Source of the DNA: Erysipelotrichaceae bacterium
GTDB taxonomy: Bacteria > Bacillota_I > Bacilli_A > RFN20 > CAG-631
Assembly: GCA_022767485.1 (NCBI GenBank)
Contig: JALEMY010000023.1
Location: forward strand, 1 to 47,192
Length of the DNA stretch: 47,192 nucleotides
Direction of reading: 5' to 3'
The position numbers were made by a program, and so were the translations under genes. Positions 17,518-27,151 of this stretch are shown here, piece after piece (positions within the stretch are counted from its first letter, which is position 1; every line of letters starts with the position of its first letter). A model generated the notes under the pieces. The model ran no database searches. It had not been told where the DNA came from and saw nothing but the letters and a program-made list of their open reading frames with translations.

Positions 17518-17642
17518 TATAACCACCTACTACTTTTTTAATTATTTTATCACAAAAACAATCATAAACATATAAAAAACGATTTTTAATTTTATTAAAA
17601 TTAAATTAAGCATAAAAAAAGATTTCTTTATCATTTTTAAAG

Positions 17643-17651
17643 TGGTATGAT
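17643..17651 (+). promoter_or_regulatory. Extended -10 element before tsaE
   Basis: TGGTATGAT lies 24 bases before the tsaE ATG and forms an extended -10. There is no clear -35 in the A/T-rich sequence upstream, which is usual for extended -10 promoters. Confidence 0.4.
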
Positions 17652-17674
17652 ATACATGCTAACAAGGTGATAAT

Positions 17675-18130
17675 ATGAAAATAAAAAGTAAAAACGAACA
17701 AGATACATATATTTTAGCTAGTAAAATTGCTAGTTTATTAAATGGTGGAGAAATCATTTTATTAAATGGTGATTTAGGCGCTGGTAAAACGACATTTGTT
17801 AAAGGAATTGCTAAGGCTTTAAATATTAATGAAGTAGTAACAAGTCCTACTTTTACCTTGCTTAAAACGTATTCTAGTGAAAAATTTACTTTAGTTCACG
17901 TTGATGCTTATCGATTGGATGGTTCGTCTTTCGATGAATTATATGACTACCTTAATAATGATAATGTCATTTTTATCGAATGGTCATCTTGCTTAGCAAA
18001 TACGGATTTTTTACAAGAATATTTATCTATATCAATAACATATAAAAGCAAAAACCAAAGAGAATTTGATATAAATGCTAAAGGAAAACGCTATTTATCT
18101 TTTTTAAAGGAGTTTGATCATAATGTATAG
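17675..18130 (+). CDS. tsaE: tRNA t6A biosynthesis ATPase TsaE
   Basis: TsaE is the ATPase that resets the TsaB-TsaD complex during synthesis of N6-threonylcarbamoyl-adenosine 37 in ANN-decoding tRNAs. This 151-residue protein has Walker A LNGDLGAGKTTFVKGIA, the VTSPTFTLLKTY switch region and the VHVDAYRLD and FIEW motifs of the family (formerly YjeE). AAGGTGATAAT precedes the ATG. The gene opens the tsaE-tsaB-rimI-tsaD operon, and its last 8 bases overlap tsaB. Confidence 0.95.
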   Translation: MKIKSKNEQDTYILASKIASLLNGGEIILLNGDLGAGKTTFVKGIAKALNINEVVTSPTFTLLKTYSSEKFTLVHVDAYRLDGSSFDELYDYLNNDNVIFIEWSSCLANTDFLQEYLSISITYKSKNQREFDINAKGKRYLSFLKEFDHNV

Positions 18131-18710
18131 TTTATTTTTAGATACTTCAACTAAATATTTATGTATAGGAATTGCTAATAACTATCAAGTTATTTATAAA
18201 TATCAACAAGAAGCGATAAAAAAACAATCGGAACTTACAATTCCTTTTTTAAAAAAAGCTTTGGATGATTGTCATTTATCATTAAGTGATATAAATGAAG
18301 TTTGCGTAACAATTGGCCCTGGTTCTTTTACAGGAATTCGCATAGGAATGTGTATTGCTAAAGTGTTGTCTACAACAAATAATATTCCATTAAAAGCAAT
18401 TTCATCTTTAAATGCCTACGCTAATCTTGGCAATAAAATAGTTGTTTTAGATGCCAAAGCATCGAGAGTTTATATGGGAATATATAAAGATAATGTAGCA
18501 TTAATAGATGAATGTGTCGTGGAAATTAAAGATTTTTCACAAGTAATAGAAAATTATAAAAATTTTGATGTTGTCTTAGATAGTCATCTTGTTAAATCTA
18601 AAGAAAGTGAAAAAATTGATGTCATAGAAAATATGAATAGAATTTGTCAAAATATAAAATGTGTAAATGATGTTGATGCTTTAATACCGCTTTATTTAAA
18701 GGATAGATAA
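18123..18710 (+). CDS. tsaB: tRNA t6A biosynthesis scaffold TsaB
   Basis: TsaB is an inactive TsaD paralogue (ASKHA fold) that dimerises with TsaD. The start ATG at 18123 (195 residues) is preferred over an upstream TTG at 18114, because AAAGGAG at 18106-18112 is correctly spaced only for the ATG. Visible motifs are LFLDTSTKYLCIGI at the N-terminus and VTIGPGSFTGIRIGMCIAK, the TsaB signature. It overlaps tsaE by 8 bases and is followed by rimI after one base. Confidence 0.95.
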   Translation: MYSLFLDTSTKYLCIGIANNYQVIYKYQQEAIKKQSELTIPFLKKALDDCHLSLSDINEVCVTIGPGSFTGIRIGMCIAKVLSTTNNIPLKAISSLNAYANLGNKIVVLDAKASRVYMGIYKDNVALIDECVVEIKDFSQVIENYKNFDVVLDSHLVKSKESEKIDVIENMNRICQNIKCVNDVDALIPLYLKDR

Positions 18711-18711
18711 T

Positions 18712-19182
18712 ATGACATTACAAATATGTGAAGTAGTAGATAAGGATTTAGATGAAATTACATTAATAGAAGAAGAATTATATCTTCATCCTTGGAAGAA
18801 AAAAGATTTCGAATATGAAATACATGAAAATCCTTTTGCTATATATTTAAAATTACTTGATGCTGATAGTAATGAAATAATGGGTTACTTTGGTTTTTGG
18901 ATTAAATTTGAGCAAGCCGAAATAACAAAAGTATCGATAAAAAGAAAATATCAAGGATATAAACTATCTAAGCTTTTAATGGCTGATGGTGAAAAAAGAA
19001 TGATGTTAGCAGGCTGTGAAAGCGTTACTTTAGAAGTTCGTATTTCCAATATAAAGGCAATCAATTTATACCAAAAATTTAATTATAAAATAGTAGCGAC
19101 AAGAAAGCATTATTACGATAATGGTGAAGATGCCTATTTGATGTTAAAGGAGTTGAATCAAAATGATAATACTAGCGATTGA
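18712..19182 (+). CDS. rimI: Ribosomal-protein-S18-alanine N-acetyltransferase RimI
   Basis: This 156-residue GNAT acetyltransferase has an early ELYLHPWKKKDFEYEI segment (RimI-typical W...F...E). The acetyl-CoA region is KVSIKRKYQGYKLSKLLM, where the usual Gln/Arg-x-x-Gly-x-Gly/Ala reads YQGYKL. LEVRISNIKAINLYQKFNYK follows, and then YYDNGEDAYLM. Position between tsaB and tsaD is the standard place of rimI in Bacillota. Its natural substrate in this group is not certain. The end overlaps tsaD by 20 bases. Confidence 0.9.
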   Translation: MTLQICEVVDKDLDEITLIEEELYLHPWKKKDFEYEIHENPFAIYLKLLDADSNEIMGYFGFWIKFEQAEITKVSIKRKYQGYKLSKLLMADGEKRMMLAGCESVTLEVRISNIKAINLYQKFNYKIVATRKHYYDNGEDAYLMLKELNQNDNTSD

Positions 19183-20176
19183 AAGTTCATGTGATGACAC
19201 TTGTGTGGCTATATTAAAAGATAAAGAACTATTAAGCAATGTTGTTTCATCACAAATAGAGTTTCATAATAAATATGGTGGAGTAATGCCCGAACTTGCT
19301 TCAAGATTACATATAGAAAAAATAACATATGTGATAAAAGAAGCTGTAAGTAAAGCTAACATTTCCTTAAAAGATGTCGATTATATTGCATTTACTGTAG
19401 GACCAGGACTTGTAGGTTCATTGCACGTTGGTATGCAAGCTGCTAAAACATTAGCTTTGCTTTTAAACAAACCATTAGTTCCAATTCACCATCTTGCAGG
19501 TCATATTTACGCCGCTCGTTTTATAAGAGAATTTAAGTTTCCACTTTTAGCCTTAGTGGTATCTGGTGGAAATACCGAACTTGTATATATGGAAGATGAA
19601 TTGAAATTTAAAATTGTTGGTCAGACATTAGATGATGCTGTTGGGGAAGCTTATGATAAAGTATCTCGCTTGCTACAAAGCGGTTATCCAGGAGGCCCTG
19701 CTATTGATAAACTTTCAAAAAGTGGCGAAATTAAATATCATTTGCCTATGCCAAAAAATGATGATTCACTTGATTTTTCCTATTCAGGTCTTAAATCAGC
19801 GGTTATTAATTTAATTCACAATATGGAGCAAAGAAAAGAAAGTTATAAAAAAGAAGATATAGCAGCTTCATTTCAAAATGTAGCTTGCAATATATTAATT
19901 AAGAAAGTTAAACTTGCTTTAAAACGTTATCCTAATATAAAAACATTTGTTGCTGCTGGAGGTGTATCGGCAAATAGTTGCCTTAGAGAAAAACTTGTAG
20001 AATTATTAAAAGATTATCCGCAAATTGATTTAATTTTACCAAATCTTTCTTTATGTGGTGATAATGCTGCTATGATTGGAATGTGCGCATATTATAAAAT
20101 TATTTCTTCATCATATGATAATGATTTAACAATTTCTTCCATTCCACAATATGAACTTGAAGATTTTTCTTTATAA
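19163..20176 (+). CDS. tsaD: tRNA N6-adenosine threonylcarbamoyltransferase TsaD
   Basis: TsaD is the catalytic subunit of t6A37 formation. This 337-residue protein begins with ILAIESSCDDT. The metal-binding histidines are in HHLAGHIYAARF, followed by VSGGNTELVY, GQTLDDAVGEAYDK and GYPGGPAIDKL. Near the C-terminus are AAGGVSANSCLRE and CGDNAAMIG. AAAGGAG lies within the end of rimI. It is the last gene of the operon; I see only a short GACAAA/TTTGTC hairpin downstream, not a clear terminator. Confidence 0.95.
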   Translation: MIILAIESSCDDTCVAILKDKELLSNVVSSQIEFHNKYGGVMPELASRLHIEKITYVIKEAVSKANISLKDVDYIAFTVGPGLVGSLHVGMQAAKTLALLLNKPLVPIHHLAGHIYAARFIREFKFPLLALVVSGGNTELVYMEDELKFKIVGQTLDDAVGEAYDKVSRLLQSGYPGGPAIDKLSKSGEIKYHLPMPKNDDSLDFSYSGLKSAVINLIHNMEQRKESYKKEDIAASFQNVACNILIKKVKLALKRYPNIKTFVAAGGVSANSCLREKLVELLKDYPQIDLILPNLSLCGDNAAMIGMCAYYKIISSSYDNDLTISSIPQYELEDFSL

Positions 20177-20248
20177 TCTTAAAAAATGAAATACTTCGAC
20201 AAAAATCGTTAATTTGTCTGCCTATACTATTAATTAAGGAGGCTTTTT

Positions 20249-22408
20249 ATGACAAAAAAACGATTTTTTCTTTTTTTATTAGTTTTCATTCTTTTGTTTT
20301 CTTTAATAAATAGTAGTAAAACTATTAATGCTTTAGCTACAAGTAACGAAAATGAAACAACATTTATTCATTCATCAGGAAGACATTCATCCCTTTTATT
20401 ATCAAGCAATAACATCGTTTATGGTTGGGGTTTATGGGGCGAAAGCAACGATGTAGCATTAAGTAAAAAATTAGTTAGCCCTACAGATTTAAGTAAAGAC
20501 ATAAAACTTAGTGATGATGATTATTTCATAAATGTCTTTTCTGGAGAACAACATAGCTTTTTTTTAACAAATAGTGGTAGAGTTTTTGCGATAGGAAGTG
20601 GTGAAAAAGGCCAACTTGGCTATAGCGATTATATATTTAAGTCTAATCCTGTTGAAATAACGCAAATGTTTCTTTTACAAGGAAATGAAAAAATAACATA
20701 TATTGCCTGTGGAGATGATTTTAATATTGCCTTAACAAATTTTCATAAAGTGATTTCTTTTGGCAAGAATGAAGATGGTCAATTAGGAGTACCAGCAAAT
20801 GAGAAAAAATCATTGACATATGATATTACATCCTTATTTTCTTTTAATGATGATGATTATCTAATCGACGTCAAGTGTGGAGCTTCACATTCTTTAGCAT
20901 TAAGTAAAAATGGCTTTGTCTATGTGTGGGGGTTAAATACAAGTGGTCAATTAGGAATTAAAGATGAGATTTTATTAGACACACCAACAAGATTAGATAT
21001 AAAGCATAGCGCTTGTCAAATAGCTGTTGGTAGATATACGAGTTATGTTTTAACAAATATGGGCCAATTATATGGATTTGGTAGTGATTCTTATGGACAA
21101 CTTGCTACACACGATGCTTTATTATCTTCAAATTCAAAGAAAAGTCCTTATTTAATGAATGCTAATTTTCCTCTTGAAAGTGATGAAAGTATTAAACAAA
21201 TAATTGCTGGCTATTATTTTGCTTTTATAAAAACTAATTTAGGTAATTATTATGGCTTTGGACAAAATAGTGCCGGGCAATTAGCGAATAATACGACAAT
21301 ATCGACAAGTGTTCCAGTAAAAATTGAATACAAAAGTATCCTAGATCCTCTTGATGAAATAAATGATATCTCTTGTGGAATTGATCATTGTATTGCAACC
21401 ACAAAATTTAACCATATATTAGCTTGGGGAAGCAACATCTATGGTCAATTGTCTGAAAATCTACAAGAAGCGCGCTCTTATTATGTAATACATGATATCA
21501 CTTATAATTTCCCACCAATAATTATAATATCGACTTTATCAAGTAGCGTTGAATACAAAAATTATATATTAAATGTCGATGCATATTATTTAGATAACGA
21601 GACGATTGATGAGACATATTATAGTGTTTCTTCATCAAGTAGTGTACCAAAAGACAAGTGGACTTCGTTTAATAAAGAAATTATCTTAAGTGAATATGAA
21701 GGGACAATATATGTTCATATTAAAGTTGTTTCTAAAAAAGAAACCTATTATCATGTATCTAAAGCTTTCTTTTTAGATCACATTACTCCAAGTATTGTTG
21801 TTTTAGATGAAAATAATCAAGAAATTTTATCTCCATACTATAATTCGACAATTTTTGTAAAAGCGATGGATAATAATGATAATGTAGATATTGTTTATAC
21901 CTATAATGGTAATCAATACACTACAAACGAAGACACCATTAGTTTTTCTTTAGATGGTACTTATCAATTTTATGCCCAAGATGGCGCCAGCAACACATCA
22001 GCAACAATTGAGTTGACAATCGATACATTTCTCCCAACAATAACAAAAATCGATAATAATATAATATCTGGCACATCATATAGCACAAGAGAAAAAGAAA
22101 TAACGATACAAGGAAGCGAGGCACTTAGTTGTTATAATCTTGGCTATAAAGGGGTAAAAGCTGATTTTTACAGCGCGTTAAATGATAATGAAACTACCTT
22201 TAAAGTAAAACTTAAAAAAGGTGTAAACACCCTTACTATATTTGACCTTGCTGGCAATGAATCAATGACATATGAAATATTGTATACTCCAAGGTTCTTT
22301 CAAGACACTCAATTGTTGCTTATTGTCTTTTCAAGTATAAGTGCAATATTTGTAATAATAATAATTGTCACTTACACAATAAAAAATAAAAAGAAACTTA
22401 TAAAATAG
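20249..22408 (+). CDS. Membrane-anchored extracellular RCC1-repeat protein
   Basis: This 719-residue protein has a signal peptide (hydrophobic 6-22, likely cleaved after ALA near 30). Six or seven RCC1-type repeats follow (about 35-420), each with a core like VYGWG or FAIGS then GxxxxGQLG: FAIGSGEKGQLG, ISFGKNEDGQLG, VYVWGLNTSGQLG, LYGFGSDSYGQLA, YYGFGQNSAGQLA and LAWGSNIYGQLS. They should form a seven-bladed beta-propeller. About 430-670 looks like Ig-like or cadherin-like beta-domains (PTITKIDNNIISGT, GVNTLTIFDLAGN). A C-terminal membrane helix with a KNKKKLIK tail anchors it. There is no LPXTG motif. AAGGAGG precedes the start. RCC1 propellers bind proteins or nucleic acids elsewhere; the ligand here is unknown. 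It lies alone between tsaD and glpK. Confidence 0.8.
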   Translation: MTKKRFFLFLLVFILLFSLINSSKTINALATSNENETTFIHSSGRHSSLLLSSNNIVYGWGLWGESNDVALSKKLVSPTDLSKDIKLSDDDYFINVFSGEQHSFFLTNSGRVFAIGSGEKGQLGYSDYIFKSNPVEITQMFLLQGNEKITYIACGDDFNIALTNFHKVISFGKNEDGQLGVPANEKKSLTYDITSLFSFNDDDYLIDVKCGASHSLALSKNGFVYVWGLNTSGQLGIKDEILLDTPTRLDIKHSACQIAVGRYTSYVLTNMGQLYGFGSDSYGQLATHDALLSSNSKKSPYLMNANFPLESDESIKQIIAGYYFAFIKTNLGNYYGFGQNSAGQLANNTTISTSVPVKIEYKSILDPLDEINDISCGIDHCIATTKFNHILAWGSNIYGQLSENLQEARSYYVIHDITYNFPPIIIISTLSSSVEYKNYILNVDAYYLDNETIDETYYSVSSSSSVPKDKWTSFNKEIILSEYEGTIYVHIKVVSKKETYYHVSKAFFLDHITPSIVVLDENNQEILSPYYNSTIFVKAMDNNDNVDIVYTYNGNQYTTNEDTISFSLDGTYQFYAQDGASNTSATIELTIDTFLPTITKIDNNIISGTSYSTREKEITIQGSEALSCYNLGYKGVKADFYSALNDNETTFKVKLKKGVNTLTIFDLAGNESMTYEILYTPRFFQDTQLLLIVFSSISAIFVIIIIVTYTIKNKKKLIK

Positions 22409-22415
22409 CCTTTTG

Positions 22416-22441
22416 CCCTTAATTAACCTTAAGGGTTTTTT
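22416..22441 (+). terminator. Terminator after the RCC1-repeat gene
   Basis: CCCTTAA, a six-base loop and TTAAGGG are followed by six T residues, 8 bases after the stop codon. Confidence 0.8.
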
Positions 22442-22534
22442 ATTTCTAATAAAAAAATATACTTCTTTCTTTTTTATATAGCAAAAATTTTATATAATAA
22501 AGATAAAGAATATTTTTCATTTTTGGAGGTAACT

Positions 22535-24037
22535 ATGAAAGGTAAAAGAAGGTATATCGTCGCATTAGACCAAGGCACAACTTCTTCAAGATGTGTGATA
22601 TTTGATAATGAATGCAACATTGTCGATGTGGTATCAAAAGAATTTAAACAAATTTATCCTTGCCCTGGTTGGGTTGAACATGATCCAATGGAAATATATG
22701 CTTCACAATATGCTGTTATGAGTGAAGCTGTAGCAAGATGTGGTATTAAGCCTTATCATATTCAAGCAATTGGAATAACTAATCAAAGAGAAACGACAAT
22801 CGTTTGGGATAAAAATACAGGTAAACCTATATATAATGCTATTGTGTGGCAATGTCGAAGAACAGCAAACATTGTAGAGCAAGTAAAAAAAGATGGTCTA
22901 GAAGAATACATCAAAGAAAACACCGGTTTAGTTCTTGATGCTTATTTTTCAGCGACTAAAATCAAGTGGATTTTAGATAATGTAAAAGGTGCTAAAGAAA
23001 AAGCTAAAAATGGTGAGCTTCTTTTTGGAACTGTAGATACATGGCTACTTTATAAACTAACAGGTGGAAAAGTGTTTGCAACCGATTATACAAATGCTTC
23101 AAGAACGATGTTATTTAATATTAAAGAATTAAAATGGGATAAAAAATTATGCGATTATTTTGATATTCCAATGTCTATGCTACCTGAAGTTAAAAATTCT
23201 AGTGCAGATTTTGGTGAAGTGTCATTATTTGGTTATAACATTCCAATAACTGGCGTGGCAGGTGATCAACAAGCTTCATTATTTGGCCAAGCATGTTTTG
23301 AAAAAGGTGATATTAAAAACACCTATGGTACTGGCTGCTTTTTATTAATGAATATTGGCAATGAGTTTATCAATTCAAAACATGGATTAATTACGACAAT
23401 TGCAGCAACTCACGATGAAAAAGTTCAATATGCTTTAGAAGGTTCAGTCTTTGTAGGTGGAGCCTTAATTCAATGGCTTAGAGATGAAATGCGCTTAATT
23501 GTCGATGCTGCTGATTCAGAATATTTTGCTTTAAAAGCTAAAAATAATGGTGGAGTATATATTGTTCCTGCTTTTACCGGACTTGGTGCTCCTTATTGGG
23601 ATATGTATGCTAGAGGCACAATTTTTGGCTTGACTCGTGGTGCTAATCGTAATCATATAATTAGAGCTTCACTTGAAGCAATCGCTTATCAAACGATGGA
23701 CGTTATCAATTCAATGGCTCAAGATACCAATATTAAAATCAAGCATTTAAAAGTTGATGGTGGAGCTAGTATGAACAACTTTTTAATGCAATTTCAAGCT
23801 GACATTATCGATGCTAGTGTTTCAAGAAGTAAAATTATGGAAACCACAGCTTTAGGAGCAGCTTTACTAGCAGGCCTTAAAGTCAAAGTCTTTGATAGTC
23901 TTGAGGAAATAAAGCAAAAGTGGAGATGTGATCAAAAATATTATCCGCAAATTAGTAAAGATATAAAAGATGAATATATCAAAAAGTGGCATAAAGCTGT
24001 AAGAATGTGTAAGGGGTGGGAAGATGAAAACAAATAA
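22535..24037 (+). CDS. glpK: Glycerol kinase GlpK
   Basis: GlpK phosphorylates glycerol to sn-glycerol-3-phosphate. These 500 residues show the FGGY-kinase motifs: [35 protein letters not shown] and, late, [19 protein letters not shown] 22535 has GGAGGT and is preferred to the upstream TTG in the open frame. The histidine in SKHGLITTI lies where Bacillota GlpK is phosphorylated by HPr of the PTS; this regulation is inferred from the family. It overlaps the next gene by 14 bases and heads the glycerol operon. No glycerol facilitator gene (glpF) is present in the window. Confidence 0.95.
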   Translation: MKGKRRYIVALDQGTTSSRCVIFDNECNIVDVVSKEFKQIYPCPGWVEHDPMEIYASQYAVMSEAVARCGIKPYHIQAIGITNQRETTIVWDKNTGKPIYNAIVWQCRRTANIVEQVKKDGLEEYIKENTGLVLDAYFSATKIKWILDNVKGAKEKAKNGELLFGTVDTWLLYKLTGGKVFATDYTNASRTMLFNIKELKWDKKLCDYFDIPMSMLPEVKNSSADFGEVSLFGYNIPITGVAGDQQASLFGQACFEKGDIKNTYGTGCFLLMNIGNEFINSKHGLITTIAATHDEKVQYALEGSVFVGGALIQWLRDEMRLIVDAADSEYFALKAKNNGGVYIVPAFTGLGAPYWDMYARGTIFGLTRGANRNHIIRASLEAIAYQTMDVINSMAQDTNIKIKHLKVDGGASMNNFLMQFQADIIDASVSRSKIMETTALGAALLAGLKVKVFDSLEEIKQKWRCDQKYYPQISKDIKDEYIKKWHKAVRMCKGWEDENK

Positions 24038-25469
24038 AAAAATATACGATATAATCATAATTGGCGCTGGCGTTGTAGGCTGTATGATAGCGCGTGAACT
24101 TTCACAATATAATGTTGATGTTTTAGTGCTTGAAAAAGACAATGATGTGTGCAATGAAACATCAGCAGCTAATAGTGCAATTATCCATTCAGGATACGAC
24201 CCTTTACCTAATACTTTAAAAGCTAAATTAAATGTTTTAGGTAATGCTATGTTTGATAAAATATCTAGTGAACTAGATGTTAGCTTTAAACGAATTGGTT
24301 CAATAACGCTAGCTTTTAATGAAGATGATATAAACACATTGAAAATGCTTCAAAAAAGAGGGGAAGAAAATGGCGTTGTCACAAAACTATTAGACTATAA
24401 AGAAGTTCACGAATTGGAACCTTTATTATCACCAAAAGTAATCGGAGGTTTATATGCTTCTAGTGCTGGTATTATTAACCCCTTCACTCTATGTGTTCAT
24501 GCCATGGAAAATGCCATTGATAATGGCGTAACATTAATATTAAATGAAGAAGTGAAAACTATAAGCAAAGAAAATGATATATATAATATTAATGATAAGC
24601 ATTTTGGAAAAATTATTATTAATGCTGCTGGAATAAATGCAGATGACATCAATTTATTGGTCAATAAAGGTAAGGATGAGTTTACTTTATTACCTAGGAA
24701 AGGTGAATATATCGTTTTAAATCATTTTAAAGCACCTTTTGTTTCACATACATTATTTATGGTGCCATCAAATAAAGGAAAAGGAGTATTGATTTCTCCT
24801 ACAACTAGCAATAATTATTTAATTGGTCCTAGTGCAGATCTTGTTTATAAAGATGATAATACAACGCAAAAAGATATCATTAATATAGTTAAAAAGCAAG
24901 CTGAAAATATGATATGCAACATTCCTTATAATGAAACAATTCGTGTTTTTGCCGGTATTCGTGCTACTCCAGAAACACATGATTTTATCATTAAAGAAAG
25001 CATGAGTGAAAACTTTATCAATGTAGCAGGTATTGAATCACCAGGACTTGTCTCATCTCCTGCTATTGCTAAAATGGTGGTTGATGAAATAGTTTCTAAA
25101 AAAATTAATTTAGTTAAGAAAGATAACTATAACCCATATGTGAGAAAATATGTTCACGTTGACAAATTGAGTTTTGAAGAAAAAAATAAACTTTATCAAG
25201 AAAATAAAGACTATGCTAGCATTGTTTGTAAATGTGAAAAAGTATCAAAAGGGGAAATTATCGATTGTTTAAATAGAAGTTGTCCTCCTTTTTCAATCAA
25301 AGGCCTTAAAAAACGCCTTCGTGTAGGTTTTGGTAAATGTCAGGGCGGTATGTGCCAAAGCGAAGCATTATCTATAATGGCATCTTTTTATAATGTCGAT
25401 AAAAAAGATATTTTATATGATAATAAAAATTCTAATATTTTATTAAAAAAGATGCAGGAGGAAGATTAA
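24024..25469 (+). CDS. Anaerobic-type glycerol-3-phosphate dehydrogenase, GlpA-like, with BFD [2Fe-2S] domain
   Basis: This 481-residue FAD enzyme begins with the dinucleotide-binding fold [17 protein letters not shown] and a DAO-type oxidase domain up to about residue 360. The C-terminus is a BFD-like [2Fe-2S] domain with [27 protein letters not shown] and GKCQGGMC, four of whose cysteines should bind the cluster. This is the GlpA layout of anaerobic G3P dehydrogenases that oxidise glycerol-3-phosphate to dihydroxyacetone phosphate. It sits between glpK and a second flavoprotein, which supports the call over other DAO-family enzymes. No aerobic GlpD is seen. Confidence 0.85.
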   Translation: MKTNKKIYDIIIIGAGVVGCMIARELSQYNVDVLVLEKDNDVCNETSAANSAIIHSGYDPLPNTLKAKLNVLGNAMFDKISSELDVSFKRIGSITLAFNEDDINTLKMLQKRGEENGVVTKLLDYKEVHELEPLLSPKVIGGLYASSAGIINPFTLCVHAMENAIDNGVTLILNEEVKTISKENDIYNINDKHFGKIIINAAGINADDINLLVNKGKDEFTLLPRKGEYIVLNHFKAPFVSHTLFMVPSNKGKGVLISPTTSNNYLIGPSADLVYKDDNTTQKDIINIVKKQAENMICNIPYNETIRVFAGIRATPETHDFIIKESMSENFINVAGIESPGLVSSPAIAKMVVDEIVSKKINLVKKDNYNPYVRKYVHVDKLSFEEKNKLYQENKDYASIVCKCEKVSKGEIIDCLNRSCPPFSIKGLKKRLRVGFGKCQGGMCQSEALSIMASFYNVDKKDILYDNKNSNILLKKMQEED

Positions 25470-25470
25470 G

Positions 25471-26736
25471 ATGAATGAAGTTAAAACGATAGATTTAGTC
25501 GTTATTGGCGGCGGTAGTGCTGGCCTTGCTGCCGCAATAAGTGCTAAAAACGAAGGAATCGACGATATTTTAATTATTGAAAAAGAAGAGTTTTTAGGTG
25601 GCATTTTGCAACAATGTATTCATAATGGTTTTGGTCTTCAAACCTTCAATGAACAATTAAGCGGTCCTGAATATGCCCAAAGATATATAAATGAAGTTGA
25701 AAGATTAAAAATAAAATATATTACTAATGCATTTGTAAGTTCTATTAGTAAAGATAAAGATGTTTATTATTCATCAAAAAGTGAAGGCTTTGTACATATT
25801 AAAGCAAAAGCTATTATTATTTCTACAGGTTGTGTTGAAAGAACCCCTGGTCAAATTATGCTTGAAGGTAAAAGAATTTCTGGTATCTTAACCGCTGGAC
25901 AAGCACAAAAGTACATGAATATTGAAGGCTATATGGTTGGCAAAAAAGCATTTATTTTAGGTTCTGGCGATATTGGCTTAATTATGGCAAGACGTATGAC
26001 TTTAGAAGGAGCAAAAGTATTAGGAGTTGCCGAACTTATGCCATATTCAAATGGTCTTGCAAGAAATATTGCTCAATGTCTAAATGATTTCAATATTCCT
26101 TTATTTTTAAGTCATACAATTAAAGATGTTATAGGAAAAGATCGTGTTGAAAAGATTATCATTGCTAAAGTAGATGAAAAGGGTAACTATATAGAAAATA
26201 GTGAAAAAGAATTTGAAGTAGACACCTTAATTTTATCGGTAGGATTAATTCCATATAATGTTTTATTAGAAGGAGTCGATGCAAAAATTTCTTCAACTAA
26301 AGGAGCCATCGTTGATGAAAACTATATGACATCAATCCCTGGTATTTTTGAATGCGGTAATTCCTTACATGTTCATGATTTAGTCGATTATGTTTCACTT
26401 GAAGCAAAACAAGCAGGAGTAGGAGCAAGTTTGTATTTAAAAAATATGTTGAATAGTGATAACGATAATTGCCAAGTAAAATGCGGTAATAATATTAGTT
26501 ATATCGTTCCTCAACACATTAATGTCAACAACATAAAAAAGGATATAAGCTTTAAATATCGTGTTAGAAAGCCTATGAAAAATGTTAAGGTTGAGGCATA
26601 TTTAGATGATAAATTGATAAAATCTATCAGCAAAATTGCAATATTACCTTCAGAAATGGAAAAGATGACTTTTAACAAGGAAGCTTTAGCAAATGGGCGT
26701 GAATTACGCTTTGAAGTTAAGGAGGTAAAATTATGA
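25471..26736 (+). CDS. NAD(P)/FAD-dependent oxidoreductase of the glycerol-3-phosphate operon
   Basis: This 421-residue pyridine nucleotide-disulphide-type flavoprotein starts with DLVVIGGGSAGLAAAISAKN, followed by GGILQQCIHNGFGL. It has STGCVERTPGQIMLEG, a second nucleotide fold at about 150-180 (FILGSGDIGLIMARRM), and the FAD-closing VDENYMTSIPGIFECGN. It probably passes electrons from the GlpA-like subunit to NAD or another acceptor, taking the place of GlpB; this is inferred from the neighbours. It starts one base after the upstream stop with GGAGGAAG, and overlaps the DUF1667 gene by ATGA. Confidence 0.8.
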   Translation: MNEVKTIDLVVIGGGSAGLAAAISAKNEGIDDILIIEKEEFLGGILQQCIHNGFGLQTFNEQLSGPEYAQRYINEVERLKIKYITNAFVSSISKDKDVYYSSKSEGFVHIKAKAIIISTGCVERTPGQIMLEGKRISGILTAGQAQKYMNIEGYMVGKKAFILGSGDIGLIMARRMTLEGAKVLGVAELMPYSNGLARNIAQCLNDFNIPLFLSHTIKDVIGKDRVEKIIIAKVDEKGNYIENSEKEFEVDTLILSVGLIPYNVLLEGVDAKISSTKGAIVDENYMTSIPGIFECGNSLHVHDLVDYVSLEAKQAGVGASLYLKNMLNSDNDNCQVKCGNNISYIVPQHINVNNIKKDISFKYRVRKPMKNVKVEAYLDDKLIKSISKIAILPSEMEKMTFNKEALANGRELRFEVKEVKL

Positions 26737-27080
26737 AATCATTTATTTGTATCGAATGTCCTAAAGGATGTCATTTAACAATCGATGAAAATTTTAATGT
26801 TACTGGCAATTCTTGTATACGTGGAAAAAATTATGCTATTAATGAAATAAAATGTCCAAAAAGAATTTTAACTTCAACTGTTAAACTAACAAATGCTTCT
26901 ATTTCACGTTTACCAGTAATTACTAGTGCCCCTATACCAAAAGATAAAATGTTTGATGTTATAAAAGAAATTCATAAGGTATCAATTAGTGCACCTGTAA
27001 AATTGCACGATATCATTATTTCTAATGTTTGTAATTTATCGATCGATATTATTGCCACTAGAACTATAAATAAAAATTAA
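26733..27080 (+). CDS. DUF1667 small cysteine-rich protein of the glycerol operon
   Basis: This 115-residue protein starts CIECPKGCHLTI, followed by GNSCIRGKNYAINEIKCPKRILTSTV. That is the DUF1667 signature of conserved cysteines spaced for a metal or iron-sulphur centre. DUF1667 genes regularly follow glpK/glpA-type genes in anaerobic Bacillota, so a role as an electron-transfer or maturation subunit is likely but unproven. AAGGAGG lies inside the preceding gene, and the start overlaps its stop (ATGA). It is the last gene of the operon. Confidence 0.8.
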   Translation: MKSFICIECPKGCHLTIDENFNVTGNSCIRGKNYAINEIKCPKRILTSTVKLTNASISRLPVITSAPIPKDKMFDVIKEIHKVSISAPVKLHDIIISNVCNLSIDIIATRTINKN

Positions 27081-27128
27081 CGGTTCTTATAATTTTCTTT
27101 TTATTATGTACAGCATTAAATAATATGC

Positions 27129-27134
27129 TATAAT
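27129..27134 (+). promoter_or_regulatory. Extended -10 promoter of the HAD phosphatase gene
   Basis: TGCTATAAT is an extended -10. A start of transcription about 7 bases later would leave only about 10 bases before the ATG at 27152, so the mRNA leader would hold little more than the Shine-Dalgarno. An ATGTAC 17 bases upstream is a poor -35. Confidence 0.5.
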
Positions 27135-27151
27135 TCCTCTTGGTGATGAAA

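Noticed and set aside
27050..27110. Terminator after the glycerol operon
   Set aside because: AGAAC and GTTCT pair for only five bases around an 18-base loop, too weak to call.
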